Positions 5,717-12,354 of a stretch of DNA of 12,354 nucleotides are shown one piece after another. This DNA comes from Bacteroidales bacterium UBA1256. GTDB taxonomy: Bacteria > Bacteroidota > Bacteroidia > Bacteroidales > Paludibacteraceae. How positions within the stretch are numbered: position 1 is the first letter of the stretch; each line of letters starts with the position of its first letter. Both the position numbers and the translations under genes were made by a program. The DNA is taken from positions 19,235-31,588 of the forward strand of contig DBVU01000033.1 of the NCBI GenBank assembly GCA_002308195.1, in the 5' to 3' direction. The notes under the pieces are model-generated. The model searched no databases. It was not told the DNA's origin and saw only the letters and a list, made by a program, of their open reading frames with translations.

Positions 5717-7329
5717 AAAAGATTCTGAGTTTGATTTTGATGACAACCATCGCCGTGACGGCAATGGCTGTTCCTGCACGTCGTGGTCCGATTATTCGAA
5801 CGACCGAAGACGGCACAGAGAAAGTAGTTTACTTGCATGGAAACGAGTGGTTCCATTATATGACCGATGCAGAAGGACAATGGCTGAACGAGAAAACACT
5901 GATGCCACTGACCGATGAGCAGAGAGAAGCCAGACTGAATGCAGGCATCGCCCGCAAAGCACGCCGTATAGAGCAACAGAAGAATGTAGGGGGAGAATTG
6001 AATCTCGCGCCTCGTGGACTGATTATCTTGGTCAACTTCACAGACAAGAAGTTCAAAACCGAGCACTGCGACATACAGAATATGATTAACGGCGAACATT
6101 TCACCCAACACTTCAAATACAAATATGGTAGAGACAGCATTACCGTGGATGCGTACGGCAGTGCCCGCAAGTATTTCGAATGTCAGAGCGATAGTCAATA
6201 TCTGCCGCAGTTTGACGTTGTCGGTCCTATCGAACTAGACCACGACATGGCCTATTACGGAGGGAACGATAGTAATGGAGATGATAAGAATGTCGGGGCG
6301 ATGATTAAGGAAGCGTGTGTTAAGGCCGACCAACAGCTGAACATCAATTTCAAGCAATACGACAACAACGAAGATGGCGATTTGGATTTCGTCTATGTTA
6401 TCTATGCCGGTTACGGTGAAGCAGATGGCGGCAATGCAAACACTATCTGGCCTCACAATTGGGATTTAACCTATTGGGGCGTGCGTTGCGAAGTGGACAA
6501 ACTGATGGTGCACAACTACGCCTGCTCGAATGAGATGGACTATATTAGCAGACATTCTGCAGGTATCGGCACATTCTGCCACGAGTTCAGCCATGTGCTT
6601 GGTCTGCCCGACTTATATGCAACCAACGATAACGCAACCCACAAAACAATGGGCGCTTGGGATATCCTGGATTACGGTCCTTACAACAACTCTGGTTTTA
6701 CACCTCCCGGCTATTCGGCTTACGAGCGATTCTATATGGGTTGGCTCACTCCACGCCTGCTGACCGAACCTGCATCAGAAATATGGTTGGGCGTTCTGAG
6801 CGAGACCAACGATGCTATTCTGATCTGTGATAGCGCTACGCACAACTTGATAGGTGTTAATCCCCATCCTGCCACGTTCTACATGCTGGAGAATCGTCAG
6901 AATCAGTGGAACTGGGATCTGTATTTGCCCGGAAACGGACTGCTGATCACTAAGATTCAGTATAGCGAAAGCAAATGGAGCAACAATACGGTGAACAACA
7001 ATTCGCGCAGTATGGGCGTAGATATCATCGAGGCCGATGGTTCTGCACCTAGTTACAATCGAAACAACCCTGAGAATGGTTATTATGGCAAGGCTACTGA
7101 TGCATTCCCTGCAGGTGCTACCGAATGGACAGGTTTTGCAGGCCACGAGATAACCAATATCGTGCAGGGCGAAGACCTAAGCATCACTTTCTCCTATCGC
7201 TGGGAAGGCCGCGAAGGAATAGAAAATGTGAAGGACGGCGAGACCGCCACCAAGATTCTGCGCGACGGTCAAGTGCTGATCATCCGCAATGGCGTTACCT
7301 ACAATGCACAAGGTGCTGTGGTAAAGTAA
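5713..7329 (+). CDS. secreted M6-family (immune inhibitor A-like) zinc metalloprotease
   Basis: This is a 538-residue exported endopeptidase. It has a signal peptide at 1-19 (ends TAMA-V), a prodomain at about 20-95, a catalytic domain at about 97-360, a beta-rich region, and a C-terminal tail at 512-538. The zinc site is HEFSHVLGLPD: His290, Glu291 (catalytic), His294 and Asp300. A Ca-binding-like loop DNNEDGDLD lies at 217-225, followed by FVYVIYAGYGEADGG, a family hallmark. After the active site, WDILDYGPYNN (from 316) and PPGYSAYERFYMGWLTP are also typical; where I expect Met in the WDLMD-like turn there is Leu319. The tail DGQVLIIRNG..YNAQGAVVK matches the end of the 935-residue protein and suggests a Bacteroidales secretion or surface-anchoring signal. 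It is coupled to the upstream prodomain-like protein and followed by xth after 12 bases. The substrate is unknown. Confidence 0.92.
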   Translation: MKKILSLILMTTIAVTAMAVPARRGPIIRTTEDGTEKVVYLHGNEWFHYMTDAEGQWLNEKTLMPLTDEQREARLNAGIARKARRIEQQKNVGGELNLAPRGLIILVNFTDKKFKTEHCDIQNMINGEHFTQHFKYKYGRDSITVDAYGSARKYFECQSDSQYLPQFDVVGPIELDHDMAYYGGNDSNGDDKNVGAMIKEACVKADQQLNINFKQYDNNEDGDLDFVYVIYAGYGEADGGNANTIWPHNWDLTYWGVRCEVDKLMVHNYACSNEMDYISRHSAGIGTFCHEFSHVLGLPDLYATNDNATHKTMGAWDILDYGPYNNSGFTPPGYSAYERFYMGWLTPRLLTEPASEIWLGVLSETNDAILICDSATHNLIGVNPHPATFYMLENRQNQWNWDLYLPGNGLLITKIQYSESKWSNNTVNNNSRSMGVDIIEADGSAPSYNRNNPENGYYGKATDAFPAGATEWTGFAGHEITNIVQGEDLSITFSYRWEGREGIENVKDGETATKILRDGQVLIIRNGVTYNAQGAVVK

Positions 7330-7341
7330 TTTTTATAGTGC

Positions 7342-8103
7342 ATGAAAATTATCAGTTATAATCTCAATGGCATTCGTTCGGCTATCGGCAAAGGCTTGCT
7401 GAATTGGCTGCAAAGCGAAGATCCGGACGTTTTCTGCATCCAGGAGAGCAAAGCTCAGCCCGAACAAATTGATGTGCTGGCGATGCAAGAACTGGGTTAT
7501 CACAGCTACATCCATTCGGCCGAAAAGAAAGGCTATTCGGGCGTTTGCATCTTCTGCAAGCAGGAGCCGGACAAAGTGGTGGTTGGCATGGGCAATCCCA
7601 AATACGACCGCGAAGGACGTGTACTGCGGGCCGATTTTGGCGACATAACGGTTGTCGATGCGTATATTCCGAGTGGCACAACGGGCGATGTTCGTCAAGA
7701 CTTCAAGATGGAGTTCCTCGAGGATTTCCTGCTATGGATAAACGAACTACGCAAAGAACGTCCTAATCTGGTGGTCTGCGGTGACTACAACATCTGTCAC
7801 AAACCCATCGACATCAATCATCCGGAGCGTCAAATAGGCGTATCGGGTTTCCTGCCCGAAGAACGCGAATGGATGGATCGTTGGGAAGCCAGTGGCATGG
7901 TCGACAGTTTCCGCGTGTTCGATCAGAGTGCCGAAAGATATAGCTGGTGGAGCTGGCGAGCAGGAGCTCGCGCGCGCAACGTAGGCTGGCGTATCGATTA
8001 TCACTGGGTCAGCGAACCGCTGCGTGCACGTCTCAAAAACGCTAAGATACTAACCGATGCTGTTCATTCGGACCACTGTCCGGTGTCTGTTGAAATAGAC
8101 TGA
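7342..8103 (+). CDS. xth: exodeoxyribonuclease III (AP endonuclease)
   Basis: This cytoplasmic DNA-repair nuclease of the ExoIII/APE1 family cleaves 5' of abasic sites and degrades 3' ends of duplex DNA. The 253-residue length is usual. All family motifs are visible: the N-terminal ISYNLNGIR with Asn7, metal-binding Glu35 in IQESKA, GDYNICH with Asp148 and Asn150, [20 protein letters not shown] (damage-recognition and Asp region), and the C-terminal SDHCPV with Asp244 and His245. The start is the only sensible ATG, 12 bases after the protease stop. lptB follows after 2 bases. Its place inside an envelope operon is functionally unrelated as far as can be seen and may only reflect co-transcription of housekeeping genes. 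Confidence 0.96.
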   Translation: MKIISYNLNGIRSAIGKGLLNWLQSEDPDVFCIQESKAQPEQIDVLAMQELGYHSYIHSAEKKGYSGVCIFCKQEPDKVVVGMGNPKYDREGRVLRADFGDITVVDAYIPSGTTGDVRQDFKMEFLEDFLLWINELRKERPNLVVCGDYNICHKPIDINHPERQIGVSGFLPEEREWMDRWEASGMVDSFRVFDQSAERYSWWSWRAGARARNVGWRIDYHWVSEPLRARLKNAKILTDAVHSDHCPVSVEID

Positions 8104-8105
8104 AT

Positions 8106-8849
8106 ATGGATAAACTGAGAACCGAACATTTAGTTAAGAAATACGGTAAGCGCACCGTAGTAGATGATGTTTCTATCGAACTGGAACAAGGCGAGATCGT
8201 AGGATTGCTCGGACCAAACGGAGCCGGCAAGACCACTACGTTCTATATGACTACGGGACTGGTTACTGCCAATCAAGGCCGTATATTCCTCAATGACCAG
8301 GATATCACCGGTTTCCCGATGTACAAACGTGCCAAGATGGGTATCGGCTATCTGCCTCAGGAGGCCAGCGTATTCCGCAAGATGACTGTCGAAGATAATA
8401 TCCGCGCCGTACTCGAATTGACCGATTTCAGCAAGGAGTATCAGGAGGAGAAACTTGAACAACTGATCAAGGAATTCAATCTGGCACACGTGCGCAAGAA
8501 TCTGGGTGACCGCCTCAGCGGTGGCGAGAGACGTCGTACCGAGATTGCCCGTTGTCTGGCTATTGAACCTAAATTCGTCATGCTGGACGAACCTTTTGCT
8601 GGCGTCGACCCGATTGCTGTGCAAGAGATTCAGGATGTGGTATGGCGACTCAAAGATAAGAATATCGGCATTCTGATTACCGACCACAACGTAGATGAGA
8701 CGCTGATGATTACCGACCGCGCCTATCTGCTGTTCGAAGGTAAGATTCTGTTCCACGGCACGCCTGAGGAACTGGCAGCCAACCCGATTGTGCGCCAGAA
8801 CTACTTGGGCCGCGACTTTGAGTTGAAGAAAAAGACCCGCGTGGACTAG
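8106..8849 (+). CDS. lptB: LPS export ABC transporter ATP-binding protein LptB
   Basis: This is the ATPase of the LptB2FG complex, which extracts lipopolysaccharide from the inner membrane and pushes it along the Lpt bridge to the outer membrane. The 247 residues include Walker [10 protein letters not shown] at 36-44, Q-loop [18 protein letters not shown] (typical of LptB), signature LSGGERRR from 137, Walker B with Asp161 and Glu162 in [10 protein letters not shown], and H-loop His194 in [29 protein letters not shown] is also characteristic. LptF, LptG, LptA and LptC are not in the window; it is common in Bacteroidetes for lptB to be separate. It begins 2 bases after the xth stop and ends 6 bases before the kelch lipoprotein start, so it is probably co-transcribed with both. 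Confidence 0.95.
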   Translation: MDKLRTEHLVKKYGKRTVVDDVSIELEQGEIVGLLGPNGAGKTTTFYMTTGLVTANQGRIFLNDQDITGFPMYKRAKMGIGYLPQEASVFRKMTVEDNIRAVLELTDFSKEYQEEKLEQLIKEFNLAHVRKNLGDRLSGGERRRTEIARCLAIEPKFVMLDEPFAGVDPIAVQEIQDVVWRLKDKNIGILITDHNVDETLMITDRAYLLFEGKILFHGTPEELAANPIVRQNYLGRDFELKKKTRVD

Positions 8850-8855
8850 GTTTTC

Positions 8856-9833
8856 GTGTTGAAGGGAAAAATCATAGTATTTCTGCTGGCGATGGCAACC
8901 CTGTGGAGCTGCCAGACTGAGCCGGATATTCAACTGGCGGTGCACGAATGTGCTGCTTTGCCTGCGGGGCGTGCCAGTGCTGCCTATTTTGTGTATGGCA
9001 ACCAGGCGTATGTCTTTGCCGGACGCGATTCGGCAGGAAACCATCTGAATGATCTCTGGCGCTATACGCCTGCTACCGACACGTGGGAGAACCTGGGTGC
9101 TACACCGCTGTCAGAACGCGTCAACGCGACTGCTTGTGTACATGGAGACAAAGTATATATTGGTCTTGGTTTTCATGGCAAACATGGCCGCGACTCCTGC
9201 TATCTGCGCGACTGGTGGGAATATACTCCTAGCACCGACCAATGGACTCAACTGGCCGATTATCCCAATCACTATACCGACCGTGCCACAGCGTTTTCCG
9301 GTGAAGACGAGCTGTACGTAGGTTACGGTTTCAGTTGGAATTATCGCCGCGATATGTTCCGTTACTCGATAGCGGACAATCGTTGGGATTCGATCGATGT
9401 GGGTGTTAGTTTTCACGGCTACCCTACTCGTTCGTTCGGAGGAACAGGCTGTTCGTGCCAGGGACGCCATTTCATGGGCACAGGTTTCTTCCGCAATAGT
9501 CTGAACTGGTGGGCTGAGTTTCTGCCAGAAGGACGATGGGAGAAACGCGCAGAAGTGCCCGGACGCAAACGCACGCTGGCCGCTACTGCTGCGACAGACC
9601 GGTTTGTCTATCTGTGCGGAGGAATCCACTACGGCGGTGTAAATACCAACGGCGAAGTACTGCAGGATATCAGGCGCTACGACCCGCAAACGGACAAATG
9701 GCAATGGGTGGGCATGTTGCCTAGACCACTGTTCAACCATATTTGTTTTGCCATCGGTGGCAAGGTTTATTTCGGCTTAGGCGAAGACGAAGATTTCGCT
9801 ATGCACAATCAGATGTACTACATTGAGGAATAA
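8856..9833 (+). CDS. kelch-repeat beta-propeller lipoprotein
   Basis: This is a 325-residue predicted lipoprotein. The signal peptide ends in the lipobox LWSC (Cys19 with the GTG start at 8856). The only other start is TTG at 8859, as the lptB stop lies in the same frame just upstream. Residues about 35-325 show kelch-type blades: paired GR or GG turns followed by W-x-Y-(T/S) and D-x-W strands, for example DLWRYTPATDTWENL, DWWEYTPSTDQWTQL, DMFRYSIADNRWDSI, LCGGIHYGG with DIRRYDPQTDKWQWV, and the final VYFGLGED. That suggests five or six blades. The role is not known; kelch propellers bind proteins or sugars. Its 3' end overlaps the start of the Wzi-family gene by 11 bases, which suggests the two products work together in surface polysaccharide assembly, but this is inference. 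Confidence 0.85.
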   Translation: MLKGKIIVFLLAMATLWSCQTEPDIQLAVHECAALPAGRASAAYFVYGNQAYVFAGRDSAGNHLNDLWRYTPATDTWENLGATPLSERVNATACVHGDKVYIGLGFHGKHGRDSCYLRDWWEYTPSTDQWTQLADYPNHYTDRATAFSGEDELYVGYGFSWNYRRDMFRYSIADNRWDSIDVGVSFHGYPTRSFGGTGCSCQGRHFMGTGFFRNSLNWWAEFLPEGRWEKRAEVPGRKRTLAATAATDRFVYLCGGIHYGGVNTNGEVLQDIRRYDPQTDKWQWVGMLPRPLFNHICFAIGGKVYFGLGEDEDFAMHNQMYYIEE

Positions 9834-11301
9834 ACTGCTTGCCATATTACTCCTCCTCACCTGCAGTCTGACTGCCCGTGAATTGAGTTGGGACTGGTGG
9901 CCGACAGGCATTCAGGCGGATGCCACTGGTCAGGACACGCTCAGATATTCGTTGGGCCTGAGTGGCTTGGCTTCTTCGGGCCGGTATGCGCCTTTCTGGC
10001 TGCAGAGCAATTGCAACGGAGATATCAGCAGTAGTCCCTTTAGCGGCAATCTGTCGGCCGGTATCTATAAGGAGGCGCAGAACGATGCACGTTGGTTCGA
10101 CTACGATTTTGCGGTACAACTGACCGGACGACTCCAGTCGCGCATTGCCGGTAGTACGTTTGACACTCAGCAACGCCTGGGTACTGGCTATTTCAATCTG
10201 GCGTATGCGCATGTTCGACTCTATATCTTCGACCTGACTGTGGGTATCAAACCGATGATTTATGAGACGCAGGACACCGCATTGACGATGGGAAGTCTGA
10301 TTTTCTCGGGCAACAGTCAACCTCTGCCACGCGTCACGATTGGTATCGACCGCTATGTTCCCTTCCCCGGCTGCTATGGCTATCTGGAGATCAAAGGCGG
10401 ACTGACTCATGCCTGGATGGCCGACAATATCTACATGCGCCACAGCTATCTCCACCATAAATGGGCGGCTGTGCGTCTGGGCGGACGATTGCCGGTGAAT
10501 ATCAGTTACGAATTCCATCACGCGGCGCAGTGGGGAGGTATCAGCCCTCTCTATGGCAATATTGGCTCCGACTGGCAATCGTTCATGAATGTGATGCTGG
10601 CCCGCCCCGGAGGAAATATGCGAAACGACCTGCAGAATGCGCAAGGCAACCATGTAGGTAGCCAGCAACTGATGTTGACAGGCAAAGGCAACGGATGGGA
10701 AGTCAACCTGTATTGGCAGAATTTCTTCGAGGACAATTTTGCCCTGATAGGCAACGGACAGAATCTGTCGGATGGTCTGTGGGGAATCAGCATGAAGCAG
10801 AACCGCTGGCCGTTCATACAAGGTGTGACATACGAAATCATGAACACCACCGACCAGTCGGGCCCGTGGCACGATCGCGACGGACTTTGCTATGCCGGCA
10901 ATGACCAGTACTACCAGAACAGCGTGTTCAAGAATGGTTGGAACTATTTCTACCGCTCGATGGGCACTCCGTTCATCACCTCGCCGCTGTATAATGCCGA
11001 TGGCACAGTCCATACGCTCAATAGCCGCGTGCGGGTGCACCATCTGGGCGTGAGGGGCGATATCTTTGGTTTCCAATACCGCATCAAGGCCAGTTATGCG
11101 CGCAATTATGGCAATGACAACAGTCAACGTGCTCCGCTTAGCCATAACACCGCACTGCTGCTCGAGGTACAGAAACACGTAGAACAAGCCTGGGGAATGG
11201 ATTTCGGTTTTCGCCTCGGTGCCGATATTGGCAATCAGTGGGGAAACCAGATAGGAGCACAAATAACAATTAGCAAGAAAGGAATTATTACTGCATGGTA
11301 A
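9823..11301 (+). CDS. Wzi-family capsule assembly outer-membrane protein
   Basis: This 492-residue protein resembles the Caps_assemb_Wzi family, an outer-membrane beta-barrel that helps bind capsule or exopolysaccharide at the cell surface. A signal peptide at residues 1 to about 18 (MRNKLLAILLLL, then SLTA-R) follows a TTG start that overlaps the kelch gene by 11 bases. The family-typical GLSGLASSGRYAPFWLQSN lies just after the N-terminus. Many alternating aromatic strands follow, such as YISYEFHHAA-like and EVNLYWQNFFEDNF segments, and the protein ends in Trp, matching the aromatic C-terminus used in barrel insertion. Its stop overlaps the next glycosyltransferase by 7 bases. A long open frame of 471 codons lies antisense to it but is best read as a codon-bias shadow. 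Family confidence is good; the polysaccharide concerned is unknown. Confidence 0.85.
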   Translation: MRNKLLAILLLLTCSLTARELSWDWWPTGIQADATGQDTLRYSLGLSGLASSGRYAPFWLQSNCNGDISSSPFSGNLSAGIYKEAQNDARWFDYDFAVQLTGRLQSRIAGSTFDTQQRLGTGYFNLAYAHVRLYIFDLTVGIKPMIYETQDTALTMGSLIFSGNSQPLPRVTIGIDRYVPFPGCYGYLEIKGGLTHAWMADNIYMRHSYLHHKWAAVRLGGRLPVNISYEFHHAAQWGGISPLYGNIGSDWQSFMNVMLARPGGNMRNDLQNAQGNHVGSQQLMLTGKGNGWEVNLYWQNFFEDNFALIGNGQNLSDGLWGISMKQNRWPFIQGVTYEIMNTTDQSGPWHDRDGLCYAGNDQYYQNSVFKNGWNYFYRSMGTPFITSPLYNADGTVHTLNSRVRVHHLGVRGDIFGFQYRIKASYARNYGNDNSQRAPLSHNTALLLEVQKHVEQAWGMDFGFRLGADIGNQWGNQIGAQITISKKGIITAW

Positions 11302-11990
11302 GAACTCATATCATAATGCCCGTTAAGGACTCGCTGAAGACGGCCGAAGAATCGATCCGCGCCGTAGTAGCCAGCGGGCATACACTAACGGTCTACGACG
11401 ACAACTCCACCGCCGAAACAGCCAAGCGGCTGGACGAACTGAGCGATGAACTGGGTATCCGCGTGATCCACGTGGCTGAACAAACCTCGCATCCTTCGCC
11501 TAACTATCGCTGGGTACTGCAGATGGCGCAGAAAGACGCAATGATGCTGGATGCAGCATTGGTCATTGTCGAGAGCGATGTGATAGTCGGACCGGACACT
11601 ATCGACCGCCTGAGCGCGGCCGTTGAACCGGGCGTGGGAATGGTAGCCAGTGTGACGCACAATGCCCGTGGACGCATCAATTTCCCGTACGAATATGCTC
11701 GCGTGCTGCACAAGGACGGGCCGTGTAACAAACGACTCTCGTTCTGCTGCACACTGCTGACGCCGCAACTGCTGAAGGCCTATTCGTTCGAGATGCTCGA
11801 CCCGGAGAAGAACTGGTACGATGTCTATATCAGCCATCTGTCGCAAAAAGTGGGATTGCTCAATATTCTGCAGATCAGCAATCCTGTGCTGCACAAGCCA
11901 CACTCCAGTCGTCCGTGGAAAAAGCTGAAATATACCCGACCGCTACTCTACTATTGGCAAAAAATGGTGCTCAAACGCGACCGTATATGA
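11295..11990 (+). CDS. short family-2-like glycosyltransferase
   Basis: This 231-residue protein looks like a GT-A fold glycosyltransferase of family 2. The N-terminal strand IIMPVKDS and the nucleotide-binding DDNST at 35-39 fit. At the place of the usual DxD metal site there is Glu93-Ser94-Asp95 (VIVESDVIVGPDTI). The middle contains CNKRLSFCCTLLTPQLL and EKNWYDVYISHLSQK, a possible acceptor-side region, and the end is basic (KLKYTRPLLYYWQKMVLKRDRI), which could aid membrane association. No signal peptide or membrane segment is apparent. It overlaps the Wzi-type gene by 7 bases and the next glycosyltransferase by 4 bases (ATGA), which suggests a polysaccharide biosynthesis role. Donor and acceptor sugars cannot be told. 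Confidence 0.8.
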   Translation: MVRTHIIMPVKDSLKTAEESIRAVVASGHTLTVYDDNSTAETAKRLDELSDELGIRVIHVAEQTSHPSPNYRWVLQMAQKDAMMLDAALVIVESDVIVGPDTIDRLSAAVEPGVGMVASVTHNARGRINFPYEYARVLHKDGPCNKRLSFCCTLLTPQLLKAYSFEMLDPEKNWYDVYISHLSQKVGLLNILQISNPVLHKPHSSRPWKKLKYTRPLLYYWQKMVLKRDRI

Positions 11991-12354
11991 AATCGCTGGT
12001 GTCTGTCATAGTACCTATGTACAATGCGGCTGAGTTCATCGAAGAAGCCCTGACCAGCATTGTGGAGAGCAACTACCGCCCGATTGAGGTGGTAGTGATG
12101 GACGATGGCTCGACCGACAACAGTCTGAGCGTGGCGCAGCGTTTTGCCGAACAGCATCCGGAAGTCCGGGTACTCCAGCAGGCCAATCGAGGCGCTTCGG
12201 CCGCACGCAACAATGCTATCAGACAGAGTCACGGCGAATATATCCTGCCCGTAGATGCGGACAACAAGATTGACCCGCGTTATATCGAAGAAGCCGTAGC
12301 GGTACTGGCCCAGCGGCCGGAAGTGCGCGTAGTGGCTTGTCGGGCTGATTTCTT
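11987..12354 (+). CDS. family-2 glycosyltransferase, N-terminal part (cut by window end)
   Basis: The first 122 codons of a canonical GT2 enzyme are present; the rest lies beyond the window. The start MKSLVSVIVPMYNAAEFIEE is typical. Visible motifs are the nucleotide-binding DDGSTD at 39-44, NRGASAARN at 67-75, and the DxD metal site Asp90-Ala91-Asp92 in PVDADNKID. The ATG overlaps the stop of the preceding glycosyltransferase by 4 bases (ATGA), so the two are probably translationally coupled. It most likely adds a sugar to a capsule, LPS or exopolysaccharide precursor at the cytoplasmic face. The sugar specificity and total length cannot be told from this part. Confidence 0.92.
   Translation, partial: MKSLVSVIVPMYNAAEFIEEALTSIVESNYRPIEVVVMDDGSTDNSLSVAQRFAEQHPEVRVLQQANRGASAARNNAIRQSHGEYILPVDADNKIDPRYIEEAVAVLAQRPEVRVVACRADF

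Noticed and set aside
8130..9044. 304-codon minus-strand frame across lptB and the kelch gene
   Set aside because: It crosses two genes with clear motifs on the + strand and shows no family features of its own.
9847..11262. 471-codon open frame on the minus strand opposite the Wzi-family gene
   Set aside because: It mirrors almost the full length of a well-supported + strand gene, has no recognisable domain, signal peptide or promoter, and is best explained by codon bias of the sense gene.

Overview
The window looks like a chromosomal segment of a Bacteroidales (Bacteroidota) bacterium; the genus cannot be read from it. The evidence is threefold. Two promoters have the Bacteroidetes form (TTTG, 20 bases, TAnnTTTG). 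Several genes have A-rich leaders with no clear Shine-Dalgarno. The proteins are also typical of the group: a Bacteroidetes-type MlaE, an M6 protease with a GQ.. I..NG..YNAQGAVVK-like secretion tail, and a Caps_assemb_Wzi-type barrel. All genes lie on the + strand. I see no tRNA, rRNA, CRISPR array, transposase or phage gene.

Region 1 (1-446) has no convincing complete gene. It holds a possible 37-codon tail of an upstream gene, several short hairpins, two clusters of 11-base tandem repeats, an AT-rich stretch and a promoter. Region 2 (447-3641) carries a 935-residue secreted multidomain beta-sandwich protein and an 85-residue acidic lipoprotein, ending in a strong intrinsic terminator at 3680-3708.

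Region 3 (3755-12354, running off the end) looks like one long transcription unit of ten genes behind a promoter that closely matches the first. The order is mlaE, mlaF, a small secreted M6-prodomain-like protein, an M6 metalloprotease, xth (exonuclease III), lptB, a kelch-propeller lipoprotein, a Wzi-family outer-membrane barrel, a short family-2 glycosyltransferase and a second family-2 glycosyltransferase cut by the window edge. Gaps are 21 bases or less and five junctions overlap. Except for xth the theme is the cell envelope: phospholipid transport (MlaEF), LPS export (LptB), capsule or exopolysaccharide surface assembly (Wzi, glycosyltransferases) and a secreted protease.

The best candidates for something undescribed are: (a) the stand-alone protease-prodomain protein translationally coupled to a full M6 protease that has its own prodomain; (b) the kelch lipoprotein overlapping the Wzi barrel gene; (c) the near-identical C-terminal sorting tails shared by the 935-residue surface protein and the protease; and (d) the perfect 11+2+11 inverted repeat abutting the -33 box of the envelope operon. 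All functions are inferred from motifs read by eye; no database search was run.
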